Position numbers and translations under genes: made by a program. A stretch of 64,000 nucleotides of DNA, taken from the NCBI GenBank assembly GCA_963971535.1, contig OZ020589.1, positions 79,039,536-79,103,535 of the forward strand, read 5' to 3'. A model generated the notes under the pieces. That model made no database searches, had not been told where the DNA came from, and saw only the letters and a program-made list of their open reading frames with translations. Every line of letters starts with the position of its first letter. The first letter of the stretch is position 1. The DNA is from Notolepis coatsorum. Taxonomy: Eukaryota > Chordata > Actinopteri > Aulopiformes > Paralepididae. This document shows, piece by piece, positions 53,676 through 64,000 of this stretch.

Positions 53676-54414
53676 AGTTTCAAGTTTCAAGTTTCTTTAA
53701 TAGTTGTCATACAGAAGTACAGAATACTTTCATACAAAATGCTTCTTACTGTTACGCTCCAGAGACTGTGCTAGACAAGATAGTATCAAATAACATAGTA
53801 TAGCATGTAATTTAGAAGTAGAAAATGAGGTTTGTTTAAAGTGAGTGTGTGCGTGTGGATGTGTGTGCTATGTGCGTTTGATGGTTGTTGTTGTGTAGTG
53901 TTCATTGTTCGTTTAGCAGCCTGATGGCCTGGGGATAGAAGCTTCTTCTGAGTCTTTCTGTGCTCGCCTTGAGACTCCGGTATCGCTTGCCTGACCGCAG
54001 CAGTTCAAAGAGGCAGTTGTTCGGGTGACTGGAGTCTTTAATGATTCTCTTAGCCTTGCCCCTGCACCGCTTGTTGTAAATGTTCTGGAGGGTGGGCAGC
54101 CCCCCTCCAATTGTGCGTTCGGCTGAACGTGTCACTCTTTGTAGTCTGCTTTGGTCTTGTGCAGTGCTATTCCCAAACCAGGAGGTGATGTTGCCAGTCA
54201 GGATGCTCTCTATTGTACATGAGTAGAAGTTCTTAAGGATCTTCTGACTGACTTGGAACTTCCTTAGGCGCCTGAGGAAGTAGAGGCGTTGTCGTGCCTT
54301 CTTCACAACACTGTCAATGTGTGTGGTCCATGTCAAGTCCTCGGATATGTAGGCTCCGAGGTAAAGCTGTTGACTCTCTCAACCGGTGCCCCGTCGATGC
54401 TGAGGGGGCTGTAG
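53676..54414 (-). pseudogene. LINE-e, copy 2 (minus strand)
   Basis: 5' truncated. A frame at 54336-53902 encodes [20 protein letters not shown] and the same C-terminus as copy 1 ([13 protein letters not shown]). The 3' tail is AAACTTGAAACTTGAAACTT-like at 53676-53695. TTCA at both junctions is a short TSD. A few differences from copy 1 were noted (for example CAGTCAGG for CGGTCAAG). Confidence 0.88.
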
Positions 54415-54418
54415 TTCA

Positions 54419-55224
54419 GCTAGTTTACTCCCGAACTCAGAGCAGAAATCATCGTTCTTTAATAAGGTTGAGTTAAAACGCCACCTGGGAGCTCTCGTGG
54501 AGAGCCTGCCAAAGGTTGCCACAAGGAAAATCCCCTTGTGGTCCGAGAGAGCCAGGGGAACCAATGAGACGTCGAAACTATCAAACAAATGAAGGGATGC
54601 GAATGCATAGTCTATTCGAGAGAATGTTTTGTGTCTGGCAGACAGGTGAGAGTAATCCTTGAGGGTGGGATTGGATAAGCGCCATAGGTCTGCGAGCCCA
54701 GTGTCCTGGGCCCACATCCTGAGGGCCTTAGAGGACCGTTTTTGGTCGCTTGTTTCAGAGGACCCGGACCTATCCATCTCCGCATCCCAGCACGCATTAA
54801 AATCGCCACCCACAATGAGAGCGTATCCAGTAAGTTCCAACATATTCTTCGTGATTGTATTATAGAACGCTGAATCAAATGTGTTAGGGGCATACAATGC
54901 TATTATTGCCATCTTCCTATGAGAGAACTCAACTTTTGCTATAGTAATCCTTCCCTCCGTGTCCGACCACACATCCAGGACTTTGATATCAAGGTTACGT
55001 CTTGTAACTATGACGACTCCTTTCATCTTATCATCGGCTGAGGATGAGGAGATAACGTGATATTGTCGATTTGCTAGCCTTGACACATCACCCACCAATA
55101 AATGCGTCTCACTAAGGAGAGCAATGTCAATATTTCTTCTCTTCAATAACCAAAGGACACTGGCACGCTTGTGTGGGGCGTTAAGACCTCCTGCGTTCCA
55201 AATTAAAATATTCAATTTAGCCAT
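54419..55224 (-). pseudogene. LINE-c copy 2 endonuclease domain
   Basis: Starts MAKLNILIWNAGGLN at 55224, identical at the start to the plus copy. It retains the 14 bases lost in copy 1 (EGRITIAKVEF). Catalytic motifs SETHL, GGDFNACWDAEMD and ALSDHKG are all present. The frame runs into LINE-e after SEFGSKLAE. Confidence 0.9.
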
Positions 55225-55294
55225 GGTCGAGTTTGTCTAAATGCGTAGAGAACATACCAGTGCAGCCAGGCTGAGTACAGAGGCGCTGATCCAG

Positions 55295-57231
55295 GAGCTC
55301 TGACAGCTCTGATTTCACTGGGACATAGGGTCTTGCCTCGATAGGCACCTCGGTTAGGTGTTCAGGCCACCCCTTTTTTATGAGTCTGGCGACTGACAGC
55401 AGTTCGGCGTCAGCTGCTGTGGCCGCTCTGATCTCGTCCATCTTGCTTGCGGACGCTGGGATCCCCTCCATTACACTAGCCACATAGCATGCCACCTCAT
55501 GCTGTGTGTCCAAGTCTGCACCTATGTTGGCCATTGGGCTGCGTGACAGAGTATCTGCGACGACCAGAGTCTTTCCAGGAGCATACTCTGCCACCGCGTT
55601 GAACCTCATGAGCCTCATGAGGAGTCGCTGGCATCGGAGAGGCACATTGTCCAGGCTGCGAGTGTTAATGAGACTGGTACAAGGGGCTTGTGGTCAGTTA
55701 TTAGCTTGAACTGGCCCAGTCCACTGAGGTACCGGTCGGACCTCTCGCACGCCCACACGCCCGCCAGACCTTATTTTTCTATCTGGGCGTAGCGCGTTTC
55801 TGCGTCGGTGAGGCGTTTTGACTTCGTTTCCACTGCTCGCCATTGAAGTTGAAATAGCACGCCCCCTAACCCATAACTGCTTGCGTCGGCAGACACGGCG
55901 GTGGGCTTGCTCATGTCATAGAAGGCGATTACTGGTGTTGTGGTCAACAGCTCTTTGATCCTCTGAAAAGCTGTTTGCTGGGCATGATTCAATGTCCATG
56001 CATTCTTGTGCTTCAGGAGCTCATACAGCGGCTGTCCTACTGTTGAGAGGTCTGGGACGTACCTGCCGAGATAATTCACCATTCCCAGCACCCTCCTCAG
56101 CTCCTGCACATCTGTTGGCGGCGCCAGCTGCCGGATAGCCTCCACTTTCGCTGGGTCAGGCCGGATCCCGGACTGGTCGATGATGTGCCCAAGAAACCGT
56201 AGCTGACTTTGCTTGATGGAGCACTTTTCTCGATTCAGCTTCAGGCCAGCCGTCTCTATGCGCTGCATCACCTTCTCCAAGCGACTGTCATGCTCTTTTT
56301 CTGTGGCCCCGTAGACGAGAATGTCGTCCATGAAGATCTCGACGCCCTCTAACCCGTCCAGGGTCTCCATCATCTTCCTCTGGAAGATTTCAGGCGCGCT
56401 TGTGATCCCGAATGGCAGTCGTTTGAAGTTGAACCTGCCAAACGGCGTGATGAAGGTGGTGAGCTTACAGCTGTCTGGGTGCAACGGGATTTGGAAGAAT
56501 CCACTGGCGGCATCGAGTGACGTGAAGACTGTGGCCCCACTTAGCTTTGCTGTGATCTCACCAGTAGTGGGCAGGGTGTACTGTTCTCTTTTAACAGCCT
56601 CGTTCAGCCTCTTGAGATCCACACAGATGCAGGCTTTGCCTGTGCTATTCAGGACCGGCAGCATGGGTGCACATCAATCGGTAGGCTGTGTCACCTTCTC
56701 GATGATGCCGTTCCTCTCCATCCTCTGGAGCTTCGCCTTGATCTTCTGCAGCATAGGGAGTGGTACACATCGTGCTGTGTATACAGCGTACGACTGGGCT
56801 CCATCTTTCAGCAGTATTCTTACTGGTTCAGTTTGTAATGTCCCATGCTCCCCCCCGTATGCCTGCAAATGTTCATTTTTCCCGCTGCTGCTCACCGTTT
56901 CCTCCACTCTTCTCACTAGATTCATTTTCACTGACATTGGCCTGCTGAGTAGGTTGTTTACTGTAGGCCCCCGGATGATATAAGCTGTGAGTGGGTGTGT
57001 CTTACCCTTGTAGGTCACAGTGCTCTGGATCTGTCCTATGCAATGCAGCTCGCCACCTGGGCTGTCCAGTGGTATTTCCGCAGGCTCCAGTGGTCTGTTT
57101 GGCATGAGTGAGTGGTAGGTCTCCTCGCGAATGATGCTCACATCCACCCCAGTGTCAATTTTGAACTCGACCGGTGTGGAGCCCAACAACACCTTCTGAA
57201 TCTCACAAAAGGTTGCTTGCATTCGGGCCAT
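55295..57231 (-). pseudogene. Gypsy-C protease, RT and partial RNase H
   Basis: Minus-strand reading from 57231. The protease active site is VEFKIDTGVDVSII. RT shows ICVDLKRLNEAVKREQY, TSLDAASGFFQIPL, LPFGITSAPEIFQR and the catalytic IFMDDILVYG. RNase H begins AVSADASSYGLGG. Nonsense codons interrupt it: TGA at about 56674 (QPTD then stop, where Trp is usual) and TAA at about 55771 (AQIEK then stop). Reading continues through [10 protein letters not shown] and EYAPGKTLVVADTLSR to SELSELL, where LINE-c starts. The integrase is absent. Only about 75 bp separate the 5' LTR from the protease, so gag is essentially deleted. Confidence 0.88.
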
Positions 57232-57306
57232 TCTCCTGGTTTGTCGAAAGGAAAACTCGCCGGCGGTTGAAATGTTGCCATTTCTGTCTACTTTACTTCT
57301 GACACC

Positions 57307-57478
57307 TGTAGATTAATCGTCTGGAGGCTATGACTTGGTGCGAGCTCTGCTCATTGATTGACAACTTCAGAATGCAGTAACCGCCTGACTCATTCACGTT
57401 CAGTATAACAATATAACTCCGGATCAATGCGCAGGCCTTAGAACTACCCATGTATCTCTTATATACTTCCGTATATAA
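57307..57478 (-). repeat. Gypsy-C 5' LTR
   Basis: Pairs with 44363-44387 + 48980-49128. It starts (plus reading) TGTAGATTAATCG. The last few bases near 57474 differ from the other LTR (short deletion), directly before TSD GTGAG. Confidence 0.85.
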
Positions 57479-57483
57479 GTGAG

Positions 57484-59380
57484 TGCACCTCAATGGTACT
57501 AAGAGGGTATGAATGACTTCAGATGAACGACGGGTGTTGCTGAAGGCAGTGGAACTGTCATGCGCCCATCCGCTGCTCCTCCTCCTCTCGTGGAAGATTT
57601 GGGAAGCAGAGAGGGGAAACAGTCCAAAAAGAAAATCAAGAGCAAAACGGCTCTCTTAACAATATTTATAATTTTACGCCACGAATGAACCCTGTGGCTA
57701 TGGCTCGTGCCCCGTGAGTGGGGCTCGGTCAGCATTTATTATTTTATTTCATTCATGGAAACACGCTGTGAAAAACGCGCTCTCAGTCGTGACTTGCGTT
57801 ATCAGAGCCTCCGTGAGTCCAACCGGGAGGGTGGGGGCAGGGGGGGGGGGGGGGGGGGGCAAAGAATTATTCGTGGAAAAGCCTTGGCTGATGGAGCCTG
57901 GGGAGGGAAAAGCTGGGCTGGCTTATTTCGCGCTAAAGTGAAAAGGACAGTATGGGTAAGACAGGGGTTTTAGTGGTTTTACAGTTCAGTGGCTGGGTCT
58001 GAAAGCATGGTCTTTCAGCAACGTGGGTGGCAAGGCCTGTTACTAGCATCTCTCCCCTACGTATTGTCGTTGGCTCTCTGTGCACTTGTCAGCGTCATTG
58101 CTCACTTTCTTAGAATAAATGTTGATATTGTTCTTTTTTATCCTTTAAAATTTTTTTTGACATAGCCTATACATGTATAAAGGGAGCCATGGAGCAATGC
58201 TTAGATTCACAAAACATAAATACTGTTTTTTTTGTGAAACAGCCGTGGCCTTGCCAGGAGCGGGCCTAGTGTCATCATCATCTCAGAATGTTCAAATTCC
58301 ATTGGTTTGTGTTTATTTGTTTGGCTGTTATTTTGAGGAGGCCCATTCTTCTTCGTGGCTCTTGTAGCCGTGGTTCCTGTAGCTACCCCATCATGTGAAC
58401 CCTTGTGTGTCATGTAAACACAGGACTAGAAAATAACAAGCACAAGCGAAAATACATTTTCCACTCCGGCATCATCCTCCCTTCTCTCTCTCTCTCTCCC
58501 TCCCTCTCACCCCTCGTCTGCCCACACCACTTGTTGTCCTTCATTTGTAGCCTAAGCGCTTTGGCATTAAATCTTATTATTTTTTGGTAAATAAACCCGT
58601 TTCTGGTAGGAATTACACACAACTTGGTGTGAGGTCCTTTTCATAAAGGGGGCCTGGAACCTTTTATCTAAAATGTTTTCTATTTGTGCTTTTGTAAGAC
58701 ACTTTTGACTGCTTTGAAAAGAGAGAGACCAGGTTTTTCTCGCTTTTCTGGGGGTGAGGTCGGGGATTTTTTCTCGGCATTGTGGTGAGATTTATTCGAA
58801 GAGGCTGCATTTCTTCCTGATTTCCCCCTTTGTTCTCTGTAAGTAGTTCCAGGTCCCCCGCACACACACACCCACACACACAGATAGTGTGCGTGTGCAT
58901 GTGAGGCTCTGACTGTGTGTGTGTGTGTGGAGGCGGGGGCTCGCGGTGACACCTGCTGCTGGGATGAATAGGGTCAGAGGCAGGGCTCTCCAGCAGCGAG
59001 CAGCTGTCTGTTCCCACTGCACACCCAGTTCTCTCCCCCGGAGCTTCCCAGAACCACCACATCGCCCCCTACCATCATCCACAGTAACTACAGCCCCCCC
59101 CTCACTAAACTCACTAAAAACTTAGCAATAGGAAAAAATGTGGAGGCAATGTGGAGGAGAGCAACCTTAGAAGGGGCATTCAAGGGGGGATCCCCCTTCT
59201 TGGATGTCGGTGATAGTAGTGTTGCTATGGATGATCGATAAGAGAATAAAACAGGCGATGTATGTACATATACGTGTAATAAAACACAAATATGTACATG
59301 CAATAGCAACTGGGGTACATAAGAAAATGTTTGAAAGATTTAAATAGAATAGAGCTAAGATCATCTATTCATTTCATACA
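57484..59380. other. unassigned DNA with simple repeats
   Basis: No gene recognised. Contains a G-run (57841-57859), TC-rich sequence (58482-58508), and CA and TG arrays in close succession (58860-58930). Confidence 0.45.
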
Positions 59381-61361
59381 TTTTGTATTTGATAGGGGTG
59401 TTACGATCTCAATATGTTGGAAACAAGTCGACAGACTTTCACGTTATCCTTGTACCCCTTGTTTTTATACTTTTGTATAAATTGTATGTACTAAATAAAA
59501 ATCAATCAATCAATCAATACAGAATTGAAAAATCGATTAATTTATCTTGTATATTTATTTGTCTATTGATGATTCTCCTTCTATTTTTCTCTTCCCTAGG
59601 TCTCTGGTGTGGTATGGCTACTGCTATTGGTACATACGTAAGGCACATTTGCATGGTTTACAACTTTTAAATAAAATGTGTATTCTTCCGAGCCAAACCA
59701 AACTGTAATATCATTTGATATCTGTAGTAGGAATATATCTTAATGCATAAAGGATCAAAATCCAATCCAATCATGACCACATAATCATATAGAATGTGCA
59801 GATTGTGTTACAGCCCCTTAGTGTTTTATGTTTATCTGTTTGTTTTCATTCTCGTCTCCTGGTGGGACTGCTGTGACGACCACTCATTTCCCCTCAGGGA
59901 TGAATAAAGTACCTTATCTAAACCCAGTCCACATACTGGCTAGTGAAGTCTTATTGCTCTTTCCCTGTCTGATAAGTACTAGCCACAGGCAAGCAAACAT
60001 TTCTGTCCCTGATCACAGCGAGAAAACACTGAAATTGACTCCCCCCCCCCCCCCCAAGAGCAAGTGCGTCTAAAGAGTAACTTCAATTTCCACCATTGTG
60101 CTCAGAGTGCAGGAAGAGGTTGCCAGACAGCTGCTGACAGAAGGAGATTCCTGCTTGGTATTGGGTTGGTCTGACCTGTCTGCGCTCTCTTGCTGTGTGG
60201 TAGCCTGCCCTGTGCGTGACTTCCCAGGTCTGAAAACATTCCCCCTTTGGCAAAACAAGAGGACGAGGGCAGAGGATAAATGAGAGGAAGGGCCACGAAA
60301 AAAACAAAACACATCAGTCTGCTTCATAGCAGCGTTTCATTAGAGCCGCCTGACCGTATTCAAATCCACATCTGCATCACGGTTTTCATTGGCCGCGCAG
60401 AGGGACACGATGTCATGTTTAACGATAGGATAAAAGGTGATAAAAGTCAGAAACATAGCAGAATAATGAGACTTTATTAGCATAACGTCATACTTGAATC
60501 TATCAAGGTACGGTCAATTGGCTGAAAATCCTACAAAAGAGAATAACCCTCTCCACAGATTTAGGCTCCAACAACACACTGGTGCTGTTGAGAGAGGAGA
60601 TAGCTATGTATCTTCCCTTATCTATCCACCAGAGGTCAGCCTTTTATTAACAAAATGTTCATCTAAGCTTACTCACTCACAAAAAAAGACCAAGTTATTG
60701 TACATCCTTGTGAAAATGTAATAAATTACTAGTGACGAATGAGTGGCGTTTCAATATTCCTGTCATGCATTTGTTTATGTAAAACAATATATAAATTAAA
60801 GAAAGAAAAGAAAAATAAGACTATAAGATATAAGATGCTAATGTGTGTGTACTTGCCACGGCCCCCTGGGGAGCAGACTAGAACTCCCTGTCATCACAGG
60901 CTATTTAGTGCTGAGGAGGAGCAGAGGCAAAGTACAGAGTGTGGTCGGGTCTCACAGTGTGTTTGTTAAATGAGTGGCTTCTCTGACGGACATCAAACAG
61001 CACAACCGCTAATGGTGCTGGTAATCTAGGCTATGCCTTTGTTGACTAACTGTCCACAGAGAAATGATAGCCTTAAACGGTACGCGGCCACTAACTTTCC
61101 AGTTGTGTGGCAAATTCTTAACATTACTCCCCGTGCAACGCAAGTTGAGAGAGAGAGAGAGAGAGCGATGGAGTGAAAACTCAGTTTTTTTCTTTTTTCT
61201 TCTTTACATTTTTTTTCTTTTTACTTTCTAGGTTAAAACGCCTCATAAATGGTCCTCTGAAACAGCAGCAATGATGTATTTTCCAGTGTTTGCTGGCACT
61301 TTGACGATTTGACCCTAAAACAGGCTGGTTGCGTGTCCCAAATTGTTTTGGCAGGTCGTTT
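59381..61361. other. unassigned DNA with LINE tails, possibly includes the 3' UTR of the EGF gene
   Basis: (AATC)n tail at about 59492-59518. A LINE-like 3' end TTTCCCCTCAGGGATGAATA lies near 59887. A C-run (60041-60056) and (GA)n at 61147-61165 are present. The stretch just below 61362 would be the 3' UTR of the minus-strand EGF exon. No poly(A) signal was assigned. Confidence 0.45.
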
Positions 61362-61570
61362 TTAGTGGGAAGGCGGTGCAGGCTTGGTTCTTCTGGAGAG
61401 TTTGTATTGGAAGTACATGGCGGTCTTGGACTGAGAAGCTCTTCTGGGCCAGCAGGTGTGTCCATTGCCAGAGAAGTCCTCTAAACACAGACAGGTGTAG
61501 GAGCCATCTGTGTTGACACACTGAGCGTTGCGGCTGCACTGGTGAGCCCCGGTCAAACACTCGTCCTTAT
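61362..61570 (-). CDS. last exon of a host gene with a calcium-binding EGF-like domain
   Basis: On the minus strand a long pyrimidine tract (CTCCTCCTCCTCCTCCCCCAG) ends at a 3' splice site before 61570. The exon reads [D/N][39 protein letters not shown], then 24 residues ending [11 protein letters not shown] and a TAA stop (61362-61364). Six cysteines in C-x6-C-x4/5-C...C-x-C...C spacing and the D-x-D-E-C start plus N-T-D-G-S-Y-T-C match the calcium-binding EGF-like fold of secreted or membrane proteins. The exon is in phase 1, usual for EGF exons. The gene cannot be named. Transcription would run from beyond the right side of this exon. Confidence 0.65.
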
Positions 61571-61769
61571 CTGGGGGAGGAGGAGGAGGAGGAGGAGAGA
61601 CATGACATATCTATATGAGACACAGTGCTGCTGTTTGTTGGATAGGTTAAATGTCCCTCTATAGTCTGAGAAAGATTCATGACCTTATGTCCATGACATT
61701 CATCTGAAAATGCGGTTGTTTTTTTCTTCACTCCTGGACACTGGACTTTTGGAGATACAAGGTTTTTAC

Positions 61770-62077
61770 CTGACAGAAATTATTAGATGCTTTATCTATG
61801 CTTGTGGGGTAATCATAGATATACGCACCATTGGATGGGTGTAAGCCAGTCCAGTCTCCATCACCACTTTTACTAATATCAATCATCAAATTGGGAGTTC
61901 TCTTAATTTTGAGTAAACAGGTATTATTTTGGATGTTCACAGCTGGCAGTACCATTACTCTACCACCTCCAAACAGACAACCATTTCCATTGTCTGTTTG
62001 GAACCTGCTGCCGGAAGAGACGGTGATGTTGCAACTCTCATCAAGCTGGTGTAAACAAAAACAGCTGCCACAGCTGA
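61770..62077 (-). CDS. possible upstream exon, unknown product
   Basis: Open minus-strand frame bounded by a CTCCCCCAG acceptor-like site (62078) and a CAG/GTAAAA donor-like site (61770). The reading has several cysteines and mixed composition (SCNITVSSGSRFQTDNGNG, LPAVNIQNNTCLLKIKR, HPSNGAYIYDYPTSID). I recognise no domain. The 5' side would be phase 1, but the 3' side would be phase 0, which does not join directly to the EGF exon. It may be a real exon with another between them, a cassette, or chance. Confidence 0.25.
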
Positions 62078-62348
62078 CTGGGGGAGCTGTGCGAGGGCTT
62101 GTCAAATAAACATGGTTTCGAGAACCCCCCCCCCCCCCCCCCCCCTGCTGCCAAAGCGCACCACCTTCACATGATCCACCTCCCTGCCAATTAAGGCGGT
62201 GAGGGAAACATGTGGGGTCTTGCTGTGATCCACTTTGCCACTGACAGCGTTGACACTGAGCAGAGTTGGATGTGGCTTTGTGTGAAAATATCTCATACAC
62301 ACGCAAACACTCGCAGACACAAGTGTGCACACACACACACAGACTCGC

Positions 62349-63387
62349 ATGAATGAATGAATGAATGAAAACTTTATTAACAGATTGCAGAATGGGCACA
62401 GTACAGTACAGCTCAATACATACAATTGTTAAGGGGATGCAGACCAGAGAAAGACTTTCGTCTTGTTTACATCAGGGTCCCCCATTTTCAATTCATCGTA
62501 ACATATATGACATACATGACATACAGATAGACAGTACTGCTACATCTATACATTTATGACATACCAGATTTGCAATTACAGTACTGTTTGTGATACAAAA
62601 AGAGTCCAGAAAGAAAAGAGTATATACATTAGGCGTAGAAACTGTACATTGGATTGGGTAGGTGGGGGTGGGGGGGGACTGTACATTGGAGGTGGTTGGG
62701 TGGGTGGGGGGGGGGGGGGGGGGGGTTGGGTAGGAGTGGGGGGGGGGGGGGTTGGGTAGGAGGGGTGGGTGGGGGACACTGTACAACTGTACAAACAACA
62801 CTGTACATTGGATTATTGACAGGACCATACTTGGTAATTTACTGTACATTGGAGGGGGTTGTGTTCGGACATTTACAGGGGCCAGTTTCGAGTTGCAGTC
62901 TCCCTTAGGTGTTTTTTGAGAGTGTTTTTGAAAGTGGGTAGTGATTCACATTCCTTTACAGCTTTGGGTAGGGCGTTCCACATTGATGTGGCATAATTGC
63001 GAAACGTGTTTAGTCCCTTGTTTGAGCCGAATCTGGGTTTAACATGATTTGTGGAGCTCCCTCTGGTGTTGTGATCGTGGTATTCACTGACCTTTGGGAA
63101 GTATTTTGTCATGTACATGGGTACCTTGGTCGTGTAGTGTATCTTGTAGACCAGGCCCATTGCAAGTTGCTGTACTCTGTCGTCTACTCTAAGCCATCCT
63201 AGGTTGTCAAAGTGGGCAGGGGTGAGGTGGGTTCTAGGAGTAAGGTCAAGCAGTAGTCTGACCAGTTTGTTTTGAGATGTTTGTAATTTTGTTTTTAGCG
63301 CCTTTGAGGTGCTTTGGTACCATGAGGTGCAAGCATAGTCGTAGTACCCTTGAATGAGTGCTCCTGCTAGAGTCTTCAGGGTATTCT
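62349..63387 (-). mobile_element. LINE-d, copy 2 (minus strand)
   Basis: 5' truncated. (TGAA)n tail at about 62349-62368, a 3' UTR with G-runs (62660-62770), and a coding frame from 63387 to 62873 (NTLKTLAGALIQGYYDYACT to ETATRNWPL), nearly identical to copy 1. A possible short TSD is CTCGCA. Confidence 0.85.
62873..63387 (-). CDS. LINE-d RT C-terminal fragment, copy 2
   Basis: About 170 codons of the thumb/C-terminal region with an intact frame ending at 62873. It lacks all catalytic motifs. The only difference from copy 1 noted in protein sequence is MTKYFPKV for MSKYFPKV. Confidence 0.8.
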
Positions 63388-63589
63388 CGCACACATCATC
63401 CACCACCGCCGCTGCTGCATTTTTACGAGAAACATGTGACTATCTGCTTAGTGATGCAGTGGAAGGATCTACTGTATATTAATGCCAAAAGGTCACACAC
63501 ACACACATGCAAAGTTCTGTTTCTTTCAAACATGAATACAGCAACACCAATAGTTTATTTTATACCCATTATTGATTCCGAGTACTAAA
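63388..63589. other. unassigned sequence with short CA array
   Basis: Includes a CA array near 63494-63508. No gene. Confidence 0.4.
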
Positions 63590-64000
63590 TTGTAAACTGC
63601 TGCACTATGTAACTTTTGCAGCGATGCATGAAACACAGTGAAATTGCCCCTACAAGCTCTTCTGGTTGGGCACAGCCAGCGCAGAGAAACACGTGAAAGG
63701 TTACTGTCTTATTTCTACAGCATAAGATGTCCAAAGTTGCATGCTTGAAGATATGACTTTTTAATTGTTGTTTTCTCTTATCCATCATGTTTAAACAAGG
63801 TGCAGTTACCTTTTACTGCCACGGGTGCCAATATATTATAGTGCAGCCATAAACTATAACATTATGGTAAATTCGCTTAGCGGATGAAAAGCAGCTAGCC
63901 TAGCTTAAAACTCCAGGAGAGATTGGCCAGCGCCTAGGCCTGCTGCTTCTCATCTGATTCCATTCATTGTGCTAAGCTAGGTTAGTGTGCAGCCGGATAG
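63590..64000 (+). repeat. interspersed repeat shared with 37.2 kb
   Basis: 63590-63820 matches the complement of 37155-37432 in several blocks (see that entry). The remainder to the window edge is unassigned and may contain the rest of the element. Confidence 0.5.

Larger units (their letters stand above)
50170..55294 (-). mobile_element. LINE-c, copy 2 (5' truncated), containing LINE-e copy 2
   Basis: Minus-strand copy closely similar to 17137-27415 without the BEL/Pao insertion. The 5' end is lost just upstream of ORF2. Pieces are endonuclease 55224-54419, the LINE-e insertion 54414-53676, and the rest of ORF2 53671-50712, followed by the 3' UTR and tail. No TSD was found: the left neighbour is L2 sequence and the right neighbour is Gypsy-C pol. 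Confidence 0.9.
44363..57478 (-). mobile_element. Gypsy-C: decayed Ty3/Gypsy element hosting other elements
   Basis: LTR pieces at both ends and a GTGAG TSD (44358-44362; 57479-57483). The 3' LTR (low coordinates) is split by Gypsy-B: 44363-44387 plus 48980-49128. The 5' LTR is 57307-57478. The interior retains protease, RT and part of RNase H (57231-55295); nearly all gag and the integrase are gone. An L2 fragment and a LINE-c copy (49313-55294) occupy the missing region. Confidence 0.85.

Noticed and set aside
57707..57973. 88-codon Gly/Arg-rich frame
   Set aside because: Spans a poly-G tract and has no recognisable motif.
59588..59640. Exon-like segment after TTTTTCTCTTCCCTAG and before a GTAAGG site
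   Set aside because: Only ~40 bp with no recognisable peptide; splice-like matches are common by chance.

Overview
The window looks like nuclear DNA of a ray-finned fish. It holds many different non-LTR retrotransposons (L1/Tx1-like, CR1/L2/Rex1-like), Ty3/Gypsy and BEL/Pao LTR elements, hAT-like and piggyBac-like DNA transposons, tRNA-derived SINE-like sequence, long CA/TG arrays and long G/C homopolymers. There are no bacterial operons. Almost all coding capacity belongs to mobile elements. The only good host-gene evidence is one last-exon EGF-like module on the minus strand (61362-61570), with a second, weaker exon candidate beside it. Everything here rests on reading motifs, terminal repeats and target-site duplications (TSDs); no database was searched.

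Left part (1-13.2 kb): AT-rich DNA, a tRNA-like SINE head, an 82/84-bp satellite, a plus-strand LINE (LINE-a, 2.45-6.14 kb) split by a 1-kb TG-rich insertion, a diverged GC-rich duplication, an L1-type ORF1 fragment abutting a 5'-truncated Gypsy (Gypsy-A, 8.1-12.4 kb), and a hAT transposase C-terminal remnant.

Nest A (13.2-29.6 kb): a minus-strand CR1/Rex-like LINE (LINE-b) is split by a piggyBac-like MITE (TTAA on both sides). The MITE is split by a full-length L1/Tx1-like LINE (LINE-c, 17-bp TSD). LINE-c carries a hAT MITE in its inter-ORF spacer and a BEL/Pao element (5-bp TSD, near-identical LTRs) in ORF2. A plus-strand LINE (LINE-d) also interrupts LINE-b. The BEL/Pao element has lost its reverse transcriptase core, RNase H and integrase core, yet keeps a 1305-codon open frame.

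Middle (29.6-40.8 kb): LINE and L2 fragments, a DNA element with 5-bp TSDs, a tRNA-type SINE, then a lower-repeat stretch with GGGA and CA arrays.

Nest B (40.8-57.5 kb): two adjacent hAT-like elements with perfect 8-bp TSDs (the first holding a Rex1-like LINE, LINE-e). They are followed by a decayed minus-strand Gypsy-C. Its 3' LTR was hit by the nearly intact Gypsy-B (gag and pol, LTRs of only 111/119 bp). Its body holds an L2 fragment and a second, minus-strand LINE-c copy that itself contains a LINE-e copy.

Right part (57.5-64 kb): mostly unassigned DNA with simple repeats, the EGF exon, a minus-strand LINE-d copy and an interspersed repeat shared with 37.2 kb. The elements do not form a pathway. 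They are layers of insertion whose order can be read from who interrupts whom.
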